Shown: positions 1 to 6,137 of the stretch, piece after piece | Layout: each line of letters opens with the position of its first letter | How positions within the stretch are numbered: the first letter of the stretch is position 1 | DNA from: an uncultured Clostridia bacterium | GTDB lineage: Bacteria; Bacillota; Clostridia; Oscillospirales; Oscillospiraceae | Assembly: GCA_937858235.1 (NCBI GenBank) | Contig: CALLZZ010000355.1 | Location: forward strand, 1-11,917 | DNA: 11,917 bases | Direction: 5' to 3' | Position numbers and translations under genes: made by a program | Notes under the pieces: generated by a model | Told to the model about the DNA's origin: nothing | Databases searched by the model: none | What the model saw: only the letters and a program-made list of their open reading frames with translations

Positions 1-1
1 G

Positions 2-451
2 GACGTGGAGTCCGCCCAAGAGATGTACGAGGCGGTAACGTCCCGGGCGGCGGAGCAGGATGTGATTATCAAAGCCGCTGCGGTAGCGGATTACCGACCG
101 ATTGTGGTGGCAGAAGATAAGATCAAAAAAACGGACGGGGATCTGGCCATTCCCTTGGAGCGCACAAAGGATATTATCGGATACCTGGGTCAGCACCGGC
201 AGCCGGGACAGTTTTTGTGTGGGTTCTCCATGGAGACCCAGGATATGGTCGAAAACTCCCGGAAAAAGCTGGAGAAGAAGAACCTGGATATGATCGCCGC
301 CAACAACGTCAAGTTGGAAGGCACCGGGTTCCAGGTGGATACCAACCAGCTCACCTTGATCACAAAAGGCGGGTTATTAGAGCTGCCTTTGGTGTCTAAG
401 GAGGAAGCGGCAAATCTGCTTTTAGACGAGATCAGAAAACGAATCAAATAA
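2..451 (+). CDS. coaBC: Coenzyme A biosynthesis bifunctional protein CoaBC, C-terminal part of the CoaB domain (5' end outside window)
   Basis: This is the tail of the flavoprotein that joins 4'-phosphopantothenate to cysteine (CoaB, CTP-dependent) and decarboxylates the product (CoaC), two cytoplasmic steps towards coenzyme A. Only about 149 residues are in the window, all from CoaB. The motif AAAVADYRP followed by KIKK is the CoaB signature; in the E. coli enzyme the equivalent Ala-Ala pair and lysine are reported as important for catalysis. Further on, FSMET, KKLEKKNLDMIAANN and GFQVDTN match the conserved CoaB end. The frame is open from base 2, so the true start and the CoaC domain lie upstream. 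The TAA stop is followed after 4 bases by a hairpin terminator. It converges with the importer ATPase gene on the other strand. Identification is secure. Confidence 0.93.
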   Translation, partial: DVESAQEMYEAVTSRAAEQDVIIKAAAVADYRPIVVAEDKIKKTDGDLAIPLERTKDIIGYLGQHRQPGQFLCGFSMETQDMVENSRKKLEKKNLDMIAANNVKLEGTGFQVDTNQLTLITKGGLLELPLVSKEEAANLLLDEIRKRIK

Positions 452-455
452 AGAG

Positions 456-490
456 AAAGACAGTGGATCATCGTATCCACTGTCTTTTTT
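456..490. terminator. Rho-independent terminator of coaBC, probably shared with the convergent importer operon
   Basis: A 13-bp perfect stem (456-468 with 475-487) encloses a 6-base loop and ends in a run of T (485-490) on the + strand, directly after the coaBC stop. The minus-strand ATPase gene ends at 494, so the same hairpin lies just past its stop. On that strand the T-tract is weak (TTT with interruptions), so action there is less certain. Confidence 0.85.
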
Positions 491-493
491 ACG

Positions 494-1344
494 TTAGGTC
501 TGAGATGATTCTTCCGGTTTTTGTGTGGAAGCCTTTGTGGTAGATAAGAGAATCCGGTCGTTGTCAAAGGCATGCCCTATACCGAGCCGGAATTTGTGCA
601 GCAGATCGTCCACGGTCATGTGATCCCGTTCCGTACCCTTCACGTCAAAGACAATGTGGCCGGAATCCATCATAATAGTGCGGTTGCCCAGCTCCAGCGC
701 CTGGGTCATGTTGTGGGTAACCATGAGGCAGGTGAGGTTTCGTTCCGCCACAATATTCCGGGTCAGCTTTAGCACCTTTTCTGCCGTAGCCGGATCAAGA
801 GCAGCGGTGTGTTCGTCCAGCAGCAGCAGCTTAGGGGTCACAATGGTGGCCATCAGTAGAGTCAGAGCCTGACGCTGACCGCCGGAGAGGAGGCCCACCG
901 GCTGACGCATGCGATTTTCCAGATCCATTCCCAGAAGTGATAGATGCGCCTGGAAGACCGCCTTGTCCCTTTTGGAAATGCGGCTGAAAAAGGCGTGTTG
1001 GGAGGTGCTGGCCCGCAGGTAAGCGATGGCCAGGTTTTCCTCAATGGTCATGTGGGGGCGGTGCCCTTCATCTGATCCTGAAACAGGTGCCCGATGATCT
1101 TGCTGCGGAGGTGTTCCTTTCGGAAGGTGATGTCCTCACCATCAAGCTCAATGGTGCCGTCCTCCACGAAAAAGGCACCGGTGATGGCGTTGAACATGGT
1201 GGATTTCCCAGCGCCGTTGCTGCCGACGATGGTGGCGAAATCCCCATCTGCCAGATCGAAGTTCAGGCCGTCCAGGGCTTTCTTTTCGTTGACGGTACCT
1301 GCGTTGAAGGTTTTGTGGAGATTGGTCAGCTTCAGCATGGTCAT
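494..1344 (-). pseudogene. trpZ: TrpZ-type ABC transporter ATPase, split by a one-base frameshift
   Basis: This is the ATP-hydrolysing subunit of the first importer cassette (COG1101 type). The gene is in two frames. Fragment 1 (1344-1048, 98 aa) holds Walker A GSNGAGKS at residues 41-48 and the Q-loop FQDQ, and ends GTAPT-stop. Fragment 2 (1051-494, 185 aa) begins MTIEENLA and holds LSGGQ (55-59), Walker B LLLLDE (75-80) and the H-loop His113. The intact paralogue in the second cassette reads GTAATMGIVENLA at the same place. Adding one base to the C5 run at about 1054-1058 would give GTAPHMTIEENLA and a single protein of 283 aa. The two fragments overlap as ATGA, so re-initiation could in principle make both halves, but neither half alone has a complete ATP site. 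The start overlaps the permease stop by 4 bases. Real decay, sequencing error and expression as a split protein cannot be told apart here. The symbol follows the Trp T-box and gene family. Confidence 0.8.
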
Positions 1345-2303
1345 TCACCATCCTTTCCCTGGCTGGCAGAGGATTGCTGCTTGGCGTACTGGTTTTTTCG
1401 CCGCCATTTGATTTTTTGGAAACCAACCATTTGACGCAGGGTGGGAGAGGCGATGGCCACGGCGACGATGATGGCAGAAACCAGCTTCAGTGCGGAGGCT
1501 GGGAGGTTAAAGCGCATGGCGATGGCGACGATCACCCGGTAGAGGCAGGAGCCGAAGATGACACCCAGAATACGGGTGGGGATACTGCCCCGTCCCAGCA
1601 GGGTTTCACCGATGATCAGGGAGGCCAGAGCGATGGTGACCATACCGGTTCCCATATTGATGTCACAGGATTTTTGATATTCTCCCAGGAGGCAGCCGGA
1701 GAGGGCGGTCATGGCATTGGCGACGCACAGCCCTACAATAATGGTCAGGGAGGGATTGATGGAGGAGGCTTTTACCATGTCCTCGTTGTCGCCGGTGGCG
1801 CGGATGGAAAGCCCCAGTCGGGTGTGGAGAAACAGCGCCAGCAGGATGGTGATGATGGCAACAAAGAGCAGCGCCACGATCAACCGGGACCAGTCAGCCA
1901 GCGGCGTGTCCGCCAGAAGATCTTTTGCCAGGGTAAATACCGTGGTGGTGGTGTTCAGGTTGAGGATGGATTTCCCCATAATAAAGATATTGATGGTGTA
2001 GAGGCCGGTGTTGACGATAATACCGGCTAAAATGCTCTCTACGCCCAGCTTAGTCTGAAGCAGTGCGGTAATATAGCCGGAGAGGATACCGGCGGCCATG
2101 GCGGCAAAAATAGCCAGGATAGGGTGTCCTGCGATGGCTACTGTAGAGCCTACCGCGCAGCCCAGGGTAAAGCAGCTGTCGGTGGACAGATCGCAGACGT
2201 TAAGCATAGAGAAGCTGAGGAACAGAGCCAAGGCCACCAGAGAGTAGATGATGCCCAGCTCCAGGGCAGTTTGAATGGTGCCCAGAGTGAGAAACGAACT
2301 CAT
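1341..2303 (-). CDS. trpY: ABC importer permease, TrpY type (COG4120)
   Basis: This is the membrane subunit of the first cassette, 320 aa, and is expected to form the channel that takes the ligand from the binding lipoprotein. It is strongly hydrophobic throughout, with several membrane segments and a basic C-terminal tail (KIKWRRKNQYAK). The cytoplasmic loop RATGDNEDMVKASSIN (residues 168-183) is the likely ATPase contact and matches RATGCNPAMSKAQGIN in the paralogue at 6130-7074. The start MSSFLTLG at 2303 is chosen because AAAGGAG stands 8 bases before it. A start 28 codons further upstream would add a non-hydrophobic leader with no counterpart in the paralogue and would run into a hairpin. 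It lies 138 bp after the binding-protein gene and overlaps the ATPase gene by 4 bases. The family is sure; the tryptophan substrate is inferred from the T-box. Confidence 0.88.
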   Translation of the reverse strand: MSSFLTLGTIQTALELGIIYSLVALALFLSFSMLNVCDLSTDSCFTLGCAVGSTVAIAGHPILAIFAAMAAGILSGYITALLQTKLGVESILAGIIVNTGLYTINIFIMGKSILNLNTTTTVFTLAKDLLADTPLADWSRLIVALLFVAIITILLALFLHTRLGLSIRATGDNEDMVKASSINPSLTIIVGLCVANAMTALSGCLLGEYQKSCDINMGTGMVTIALASLIIGETLLGRGSIPTRILGVIFGSCLYRVIVAIAMRFNLPASALKLVSAIIVAVAIASPTLRQMVGFQKIKWRRKNQYAKQQSSASQGKDGE

Positions 2304-2339
2304 GAAGAGAACTCCTTTATCAAAAAAGTGAAGGGCTGT

Positions 2340-2383
2340 GGCAGAGAGAATGACAGCGGATGACCGTAACCATTCTCCCTGCC
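2340..2383 (-). other. Imperfect stem-loop in the trpX-trpY spacer (permease-proximal)
   Basis: A 13-bp inverted repeat (2340-2352 with 2371-2383) encloses an 18-base loop. Read as RNA on the minus strand its only non-Watson-Crick pair is G-U, which favours function on that strand. A run of six T follows about 12 bases later, too far for a classical terminator. It may partly block read-through or protect the upstream mRNA end. Confidence 0.5.
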
Positions 2384-2392
2384 GCATCCGGA

Positions 2393-2428
2393 CAAAGGAT
2401 CAGGGCAGAGGTGTGCCCTGATCCTTTG
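2393..2428 (-). other. Perfect stem-loop just after the trpX stop
   Basis: A 15-bp perfect stem (2393-2407 with 2414-2428) has a 6-base loop and begins 13 bases past the binding-protein stop codon. No T-run follows on the minus strand. A stable hairpin between the binding-protein gene and the membrane genes often protects the first part of the mRNA from 3' decay, so that the binding protein is made in excess. That role is inferred here. Confidence 0.6.
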
Positions 2429-2441
2429 GAGTATGAGGTGA

Positions 2442-3524
2442 TTATTCAGTGAAGGATTCAGAGGTTGTGGTTTCTACAACCTGGGTGCATAGGGGGGCGA
2501 AGCTTTCTTTGATGGTTTCTAGGCTCAAACCCAGGGTTTCGCAGGTTTCCGTGTTGACGGTAGCGATGCCGTTGTCAAAGGTCTGAGCGGGGGTGGAAGC
2601 GGGATCGGCACCGTTGACCAGAATGTCAACTACCATGTCGGCGGTCATAACACCCAGGTTGGCGTAGTCTACACCGTAGCCGCAGAAGGCACCGTTGAGG
2701 GCGAAGGAGTCTGCGCCACAGTAGTGGGGAATTCCGGCCTCCGCCAGAGCTTCATAGATGCTGAGTTCAGCAGTCATAACGGTGTTGTCGGTGGGGGTAA
2801 ACACTGCGTCAACCTTTTCTGCGATCAGGGACTGAGCAGCCAGATTGATTTCATCGGTAGTGGAACCGGTTTTTTCGATGTACTGAATACCCTTCTTTTC
2901 CAGGTAGGCCTTTGCGTTAGCGATGGGCTGGGCAGAGGAGTCCTGACCGTTGTCGTAGAGCAGACCCACATAGTCGCACGTGGGGTTAGCGGTGGTCATA
3001 AGCTCGAAGATAGCGGAGGTGTCCAGCGCATCAGAGGTGCCGGTAATGTTACCGCCAGGCTTCTTCATGGAATCCACCAGCTTTGCACCCACCGGGTCAG
3101 AGACAGCGGCAAAGACCACGGGGATTTGATTGTCTTCGGTAGCAGTCTGCATAGCCACGGCCGTGGGGGTAGCGATGGGGACGATGACATCCACGTCGTC
3201 TGCGATCAGATCGGAAGCGATCTGATTGATGACGGTGGAATCGCCCTCACCATTCTGAAAGTAGGGCTTGTAGTCAAAGGTAACACCCAGTTCAGCACCC
3301 TTGGCATCCAGTTCCGCCTTGATGTTGTCAGAAATCTGATCCAGAGAGGCGTCGCTGACGTACTGGACGATACCGACCTTGTAGGTGGTGGGAGTGGCAG
3401 AGGCGGCGGAAGTGGAACCGGTGCTGGAACCGGAAGAAGGAGCGTTGCCACCGCAGGCAGCCAGACTGAGCATCATAGCGGAAGCGGTCGCACCGACCAG
3501 AAGTTTCTGTAACATTTTTGTCAT
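2442..3524 (-). CDS. trpX: Substrate-binding lipoprotein of a TrpXYZ-type ABC importer (COG2984/PF04392)
   Basis: This is the extracytoplasmic ligand-binding protein of the first cassette, 360 aa. It has a lipoprotein signal peptide with lipobox LAAC (Cys24), a Ser/Thr/Gly-rich linker to about residue 47, then the two-lobed binding domain starting YKVGIVQYVSDASLD. Family landmarks include IVPIATPTAVAMQ, AAVSDPVGAKLV and VFTPTDNTVMTAE, and the paralogue at 7278-8322 shares the IPTDNT element. The start at 3524 is set by AAGGAGG (3530-3536), 5 bases before ATG, and by the signal peptide. The open frame runs on upstream to 3698, but that part is the T-box leader and not protein. Expression is predicted from the sigma-A promoter at 3879-3907, gated by the T-box. 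Tryptophan as ligand is inferred from the UGG specifier plus the family. The protein fold family is sure. Confidence 0.9.
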   Translation of the reverse strand: MTKMLQKLLVGATASAMMLSLAACGGNAPSSGSSTGSTSAASATPTTYKVGIVQYVSDASLDQISDNIKAELDAKGAELGVTFDYKPYFQNGEGDSTVINQIASDLIADDVDVIVPIATPTAVAMQTATEDNQIPVVFAAVSDPVGAKLVDSMKKPGGNITGTSDALDTSAIFELMTTANPTCDYVGLLYDNGQDSSAQPIANAKAYLEKKGIQYIEKTGSTTDEINLAAQSLIAEKVDAVFTPTDNTVMTAELSIYEALAEAGIPHYCGADSFALNGAFCGYGVDYANLGVMTADMVVDILVNGADPASTPAQTFDNGIATVNTETCETLGLSLETIKESFAPLCTQVVETTTSESFTE

Positions 3525-3529
3525 AATTT

Positions 3530-3536
3530 CCTCCTT
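3530..3536 (-). promoter_or_regulatory. Ribosome binding site that fixes the trpX start
   Basis: AAGGAGG on the minus strand lies 5 bases before the ATG at 3524 and after the T-box terminator. It decides against the longer open frame that starts inside the leader at 3698. Confidence 0.85.
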
Positions 3537-3586
3537 AAATCTCATGATTGTGATGGAAGGTGGCAGCATGCTCTGGGGGAGACAAC

Positions 3587-3628
3587 AAAAAAAGCAGCCC
3601 CTCGTCCTGATATTAGGACAAGAGCTGC
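3587..3628 (-). terminator. Terminator hairpin of the T-box leader
   Basis: On the minus strand GCAGC (3628-3624) pairs with GCTGC (3598-3594). An inner stem CTTGTCCT / AGGACGAG forms with one G-U pair, and seven T follow (3593-3587). The 5' arm lies directly after the T-box sequence. The hairpin therefore competes with the antiterminator and stops transcription when tRNA is charged. Confidence 0.88.
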
Positions 3629-3777
3629 GCTCCTGCGGTACCACCCAATTTGACATAGAAAAAATATGTCCGCTCATTTTCTCACAGGCGTGATCCATAA
3701 CCTGTGCCCAATGGATAACGGGACGGGTACCCGTCGAACCCTACTGCGCAAATGCGGTTCAGGCCGCCCTCGAAAGA

Positions 3778-3780
3778 CCA
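3778..3780 (-). promoter_or_regulatory. T-box specifier codon UGG (tryptophan)
   Basis: The triplet sits directly after the GAA strand of the S-turn (opposite AGTA at 3852-3849) and one base before the lower Stem I helix, which is the normal place of the specifier. Overlapping readings (AAU Asn, AUG Met, GGU Gly) would need the loop to be shifted against the S-turn. Confidence 0.8.
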
Positions 3781-3878
3781 TTCACCTGCTGGCAGCTGCC
3801 GCGCTTCCACCTACTGCGGCTCTCTGAAAACTGTGTAAAAAACAGGTTACTTTTCTTTCTCTTTGGTTTGATAGTGCT

Positions 3879-3907
3879 ATTATATGCGTGGAAAACTGGT
3901 TTGTCAA
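3879..3907 (-). promoter_or_regulatory. Sigma-A promoter of the T-box/trpXYZ operon
   Basis: A perfect -35 TTGACA (3907-3902), a 17-bp spacer and a perfect -10 TATAAT (3884-3879) lie on the minus strand. Transcription would begin near 3872, a few bases before T-box Stem I. The strong promoter fits a system whose control lies in the leader. Confidence 0.9.
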
Positions 3908-3964
3908 CAGGTTTTTTGCAAAAGGGGAATGAAGCGTGCTGCGGGGTAAGATTGCAAGAAACGG

Positions 3965-3993
3965 TTGAAAGAAAGGGTGGGATATGTTACAAT
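3965..3993 (+). promoter_or_regulatory. Sigma-A promoter of asnA
   Basis: -35 TTGAAA (3965-3970), a 17-bp spacer and -10 TACAAT (3988-3993) lie on the + strand, with expected initiation near 4000. This leaves a leader of about 78 bases before asnA, with no T-box or clear hairpin. It diverges from the importer promoter, whose -35 box is 58 bp away. Confidence 0.75.
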
Positions 3994-4077
3994 AAAAGCC
4001 AAAATGAAATCAAAACATTGGGAATCATTCGGATCTTTAGAGGTTTCCCAAGGAAAATGCAGGAGGTTTAGATTCCT

Positions 4078-5091
4078 ATGAATAAAGTAACCGTTCCCCA
4101 GGGTTATCGCCCGATTTTGAATTCTTACGAGACGCAACTTGCAATCGGTATGATCAAGCGTCTGTTTGCCGATGTGTTGTCCGGTCAGCTGAACCTGCGC
4201 CGGGTGTCTGCGCCGCTGTTTCTGGAGGCGTCCACCGGACTCAACGATGATCTGAACGGGGTAGAACGTCCGGTGAGTTTTGATATCAAGGCCACCGGCA
4301 CCCAGGCTCAGGTGGTACACTCGCTGGCCAAGTGGAAGCGCCAGGCGCTGAAGGACTACGGGTTCCAGACTGGCAGCGGGTTATATACAGACATGAACGC
4401 AATCCGCCGGGACGAGGATCTGGATAACCTCCACTCCATCTATGTGGATCAGTGGGACTGGGAGCGGATCATGGAGAAAGAGGAACGCAATTTGGAGTAT
4501 CTGAAGGAGACCGTGCGGAAGATCGTGTTCTCGGTATGTGAGACGGAGAAAAGCCTCCACAGCATGTACCCGGCACTGAATCAACTGCCCTTGGTAGATC
4601 CTGAGATTACATTCATCACCACCCAGGAGCTGGAGGATTGCTACCCGAATCTCACGGCCAAGGAGCGGGAAAATGCCTTTGCCCGGGAGCATCATACTGT
4701 GTTCCTGATGCAGATCGGTGGAAAGCTAAAATCCGGCGGCGCCCACGACGGCAGAGCGCCGGACTACGACGACTGGACGTTGAACGGGGATCTGTTGTTC
4801 TGGAACGACACCTTGCAGCAGGCGTATGAGGTCTCTTCCATGGGGATTCGGGTCAGTCCAGAGTCTCTGGATCAGCAGTTGACGCTGGCAGGCTGCGAGG
4901 AACGGCGGGAACTGCCCTTCCATAAAGCGCTGCTGAATGGAGAGCTTCCCTATACCATCGGCGGTGGTATAGGTCAGAGCCGTCTGTGTATGCTGTTGCT
5001 GGGCAGTTCCCACATTGGTGAAGTACAGTGCAGTGTGTGGGATGACGAAACCAAGCGCATCTGTGCAGAAGCGGGGATTCCGCTGCTCTAA
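4078..5091 (+). CDS. asnA: Aspartate--ammonia ligase (asparagine synthetase A)
   Basis: AsnA makes asparagine from aspartate, ammonia and ATP through an aspartyl-AMP intermediate. It is a cytoplasmic homodimer with a class II aminoacyl-tRNA-synthetase-like fold. The 337-aa product has the usual full length. Conserved blocks visible are SYETQLAIGMIK (16-27), LNLRRVSAPLF (39-48), GLNDDLNGVERPV (54-66), VVHSLAKWKR (79-88), GLYTDMNAIRRDE (101-113), HSIYVDQWDWE (119-129) and the ATP-site block GGGIGQSRLCM (295-305). The ATG is preceded by AGGAGG at 4061-4066, a rather long 11-base spacing. It is a single-gene unit with its own promoter and a terminator at 5197-5232, set between two paralogous importer cassettes on the other strand. 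It uses free ammonia, unlike the glutamine-dependent AsnB. Identification is secure. Confidence 0.97.
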   Translation: MNKVTVPQGYRPILNSYETQLAIGMIKRLFADVLSGQLNLRRVSAPLFLEASTGLNDDLNGVERPVSFDIKATGTQAQVVHSLAKWKRQALKDYGFQTGSGLYTDMNAIRRDEDLDNLHSIYVDQWDWERIMEKEERNLEYLKETVRKIVFSVCETEKSLHSMYPALNQLPLVDPEITFITTQELEDCYPNLTAKERENAFAREHHTVFLMQIGGKLKSGGAHDGRAPDYDDWTLNGDLLFWNDTLQQAYEVSSMGIRVSPESLDQQLTLAGCEERRELPFHKALLNGELPYTIGGGIGQSRLCMLLLGSSHIGEVQCSVWDDETKRICAEAGIPLL

Positions 5092-5190
5092 GCTTTGCGC
5101 CCTAAGGGCCCTGCCCTTGGAACCCGCCAGTGACGCTGTCCCTGGACTCGTCCACCCTTTTAAAAGGGTGGACGGAGACTCTTTTATGAA
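5092..5190. repeat. GC-rich palindromic intergenic element, possible dispersed repeat
   Basis: Between asnA and its terminator lies a stretch of nested inverted repeats: AAGGGCC-type pairing near 5104-5117, a CCAGTGACGCTGTCCCTGG hairpin near 5127-5145, and a perfect 24-bp palindrome at 5150-5173. It has no coding sense. The motif CCTGGAC(T/C)C recurs on the other strand near 5305-5325. The look is that of the small dispersed hairpin elements seen in many clostridial genomes. Its copy number cannot be judged from one window. Confidence 0.45.
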
Positions 5191-5196
5191 AAGCAT

Positions 5197-5232
5197 AACA
5201 AAGAGCTTTCCAAATTTGGAAAGCTCTTTGTT
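5197..5232. terminator. Bidirectional terminator between asnA and the second importer cassette
   Basis: A perfect 36-bp palindrome (arms 5197-5214 and 5215-5232) could form a very stable hairpin. TTGTTTC follows on the + strand; on the minus strand TTATGCTTTTC follows. It lies 105 bases after asnA and 110 bases after the convergent ATPase gene. The T-tracts are short, so efficiency is uncertain. Confidence 0.75.
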
Positions 5233-5342
5233 GTTTCACTTATAAAAGTCATTCCCCGTAGGCGATGAATATCGGTGCAAGCCATAAGCGCATAGCGCAA
5301 AGAAAGGTTTGCAGGGTCCAGGGGCGGTGCTCCCAGGGGTGC

Positions 5343-6137
5343 TCAGGCGAGAATGACCTTGTCGTTGGCAAATTCCTCACCGCTGACCAGCTCGAACTGG
5401 TGGAGCAGATCGGGAACGGTGAGCTTCATCTTGTCCTCACCGGAGATGTCCAGAATAACCTTACCCTCGTGCATCATGATCAGACGGTTACCGTGGGCAA
5501 TGGCATCCTTCATATTGTGGGTGACCATCATAGCGGTCAACTGCTGTTCCGCAATGATTTTATCGGTGGTTCGCAGCACCTTTTCTGCTGTCTTGGGATC
5601 TAGAGCAGCAGTGTGTTCGTCCAGTAGCAGCAGTTTCGGTTTGCGCAGGGTAGCCATCAGCAGGGTAAGCGCCTGACGCTGGCCACCAGAGAGCAATCCG
5701 ACCTTGGCGGTCATCCGATCCTCCAGCCCCAGATCCAGAGTCTTAAGGACTTCGCAGTACCGTTCCTTTTCCGCCTTGGTGACACCCCAGCACAGACCAC
5801 GCTTGGAGCCTCGGCGGGCGGCCAAAGCCAGATTTTCTACGATTCCCATGGTGGCGGCAGTGCCGGTCATGGGGTCCTGAAAGACCCGACCCAGATAGGC
5901 GGCGCGTTTGTACTCTGGGACACCAGTGACGTTTTCACCATCGATGATAATGGAGCCGTTGTCAACGGGCCATACGCCAGCAACCGCGTTCAGCGCAGTC
6001 GATTTTCCGGCACCGTTACCGCCGATGATGGTGCAGAAATCGCCGGCGTTCAGATGGAGATCGACTCCGGCCAGTGCCACCTTTTCATTGATGGTGCCGG
6101 GGTTAAATGTCTTGTGGACATTGATAATATCAAGCAT
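5343..6137 (-). CDS. ABC importer ATPase, second TrpZ-type cassette (COG1101)
   Basis: This is the intact ATPase of the second cassette, 264 aa. Motifs in order are Walker A GGNGAGKST (39-47), Q-loop Gln87 in FQDP, signature LSGGQ (149-153), Walker B LLLLDE (169-174) and H-loop His207. The run LLSGGQRQALTLLMAT and the following LLLLDEHTAALDP are nearly identical to the frameshifted ATPase at 494-1344, which shows the two are paralogues. It lacks the Ser/Thr-rich C-terminal tail of that copy. The start overlaps the permease stop by 8 bases, with AAGGGAG upstream, so translation is probably coupled. The substrate is unknown: tryptophan or a related compound is possible, but no T-box stands before this operon. 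If the first ATPase is truly broken, this one might serve both permeases; that is speculation. Confidence 0.9.
   Translation of the reverse strand: MLDIINVHKTFNPGTINEKVALAGVDLHLNAGDFCTIIGGNGAGKSTALNAVAGVWPVDNGSIIIDGENVTGVPEYKRAAYLGRVFQDPMTGTAATMGIVENLALAARRGSKRGLCWGVTKAEKERYCEVLKTLDLGLEDRMTAKVGLLSGGQRQALTLLMATLRKPKLLLLDEHTAALDPKTAEKVLRTTDKIIAEQQLTAMMVTHNMKDAIAHGNRLIMMHEGKVILDISGEDKMKLTVPDLLHQFELVSGEEFANDKVILA

Larger units (their letters stand above)
3587..3865 (-). ncRNA. T-box riboswitch, predicted tRNA-Trp specific (specifier UGG)
   Basis: This leader RNA senses uncharged tRNA and controls trpX-trpY-trpZ. On the minus strand the following elements appear in order. The lower Stem I arm GAAAG (3859-3855) pairs with CTTTC (3776-3772). 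The S-turn strand AGTA is followed by ACCTG, which pairs with CAGGT, and the other S-turn strand is GAA. AGAGAGCC and the distal GTAGGTGGAAGC loop follow the pattern of Stem I tops. The 14-base T-box TGGGTGGTACCGCA (3647-3634) fits AGGGTGGNACCGCG with changes at the ends only, and the terminator follows. The triplet directly after GAA in the specifier loop is TGG at 3780-3778, which is Trp. The variable base after TGG in the T-box is T, which would pair with A73, or with G73 only by wobble. The class is certain; the Trp assignment is strong but rests on hand alignment. Confidence 0.93.

Noticed and set aside
1048..1062. Programmed -1 frameshift in the ATPase gene
   Set aside because: No canonical X-XXY-YYZ slippery heptamer in the needed frame, and no obvious stimulatory structure; a simple indel in a C-run explains it.
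2304..2387. 28-codon upstream extension of the first permease
   Set aside because: AAAGGAG stands before 2303, the paralogue has no such leader, and the extension overlaps a hairpin.
2724..3512. Long + strand frame opposite trpX, and similar long frames opposite the oppF, oppD and permease genes
   Set aside because: Low-complexity Gly/Asp/His-rich translations with no ribosome site or domain, mirroring well-supported genes on the other strand.
3525..3698. N-terminal extension of the trpX reading frame into the leader
   Set aside because: The region is the T-box terminator and antiterminator; the AAGGAGG site and lipoprotein signal peptide fix the start at 3524.
3776..3783. Specifier read as AAU (Asn), tempting because asnA is the neighbour
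   Set aside because: The GAA S-turn strand occupies those bases; the codon directly after it is UGG. The T-box is also on the opposite strand and cannot control asnA.
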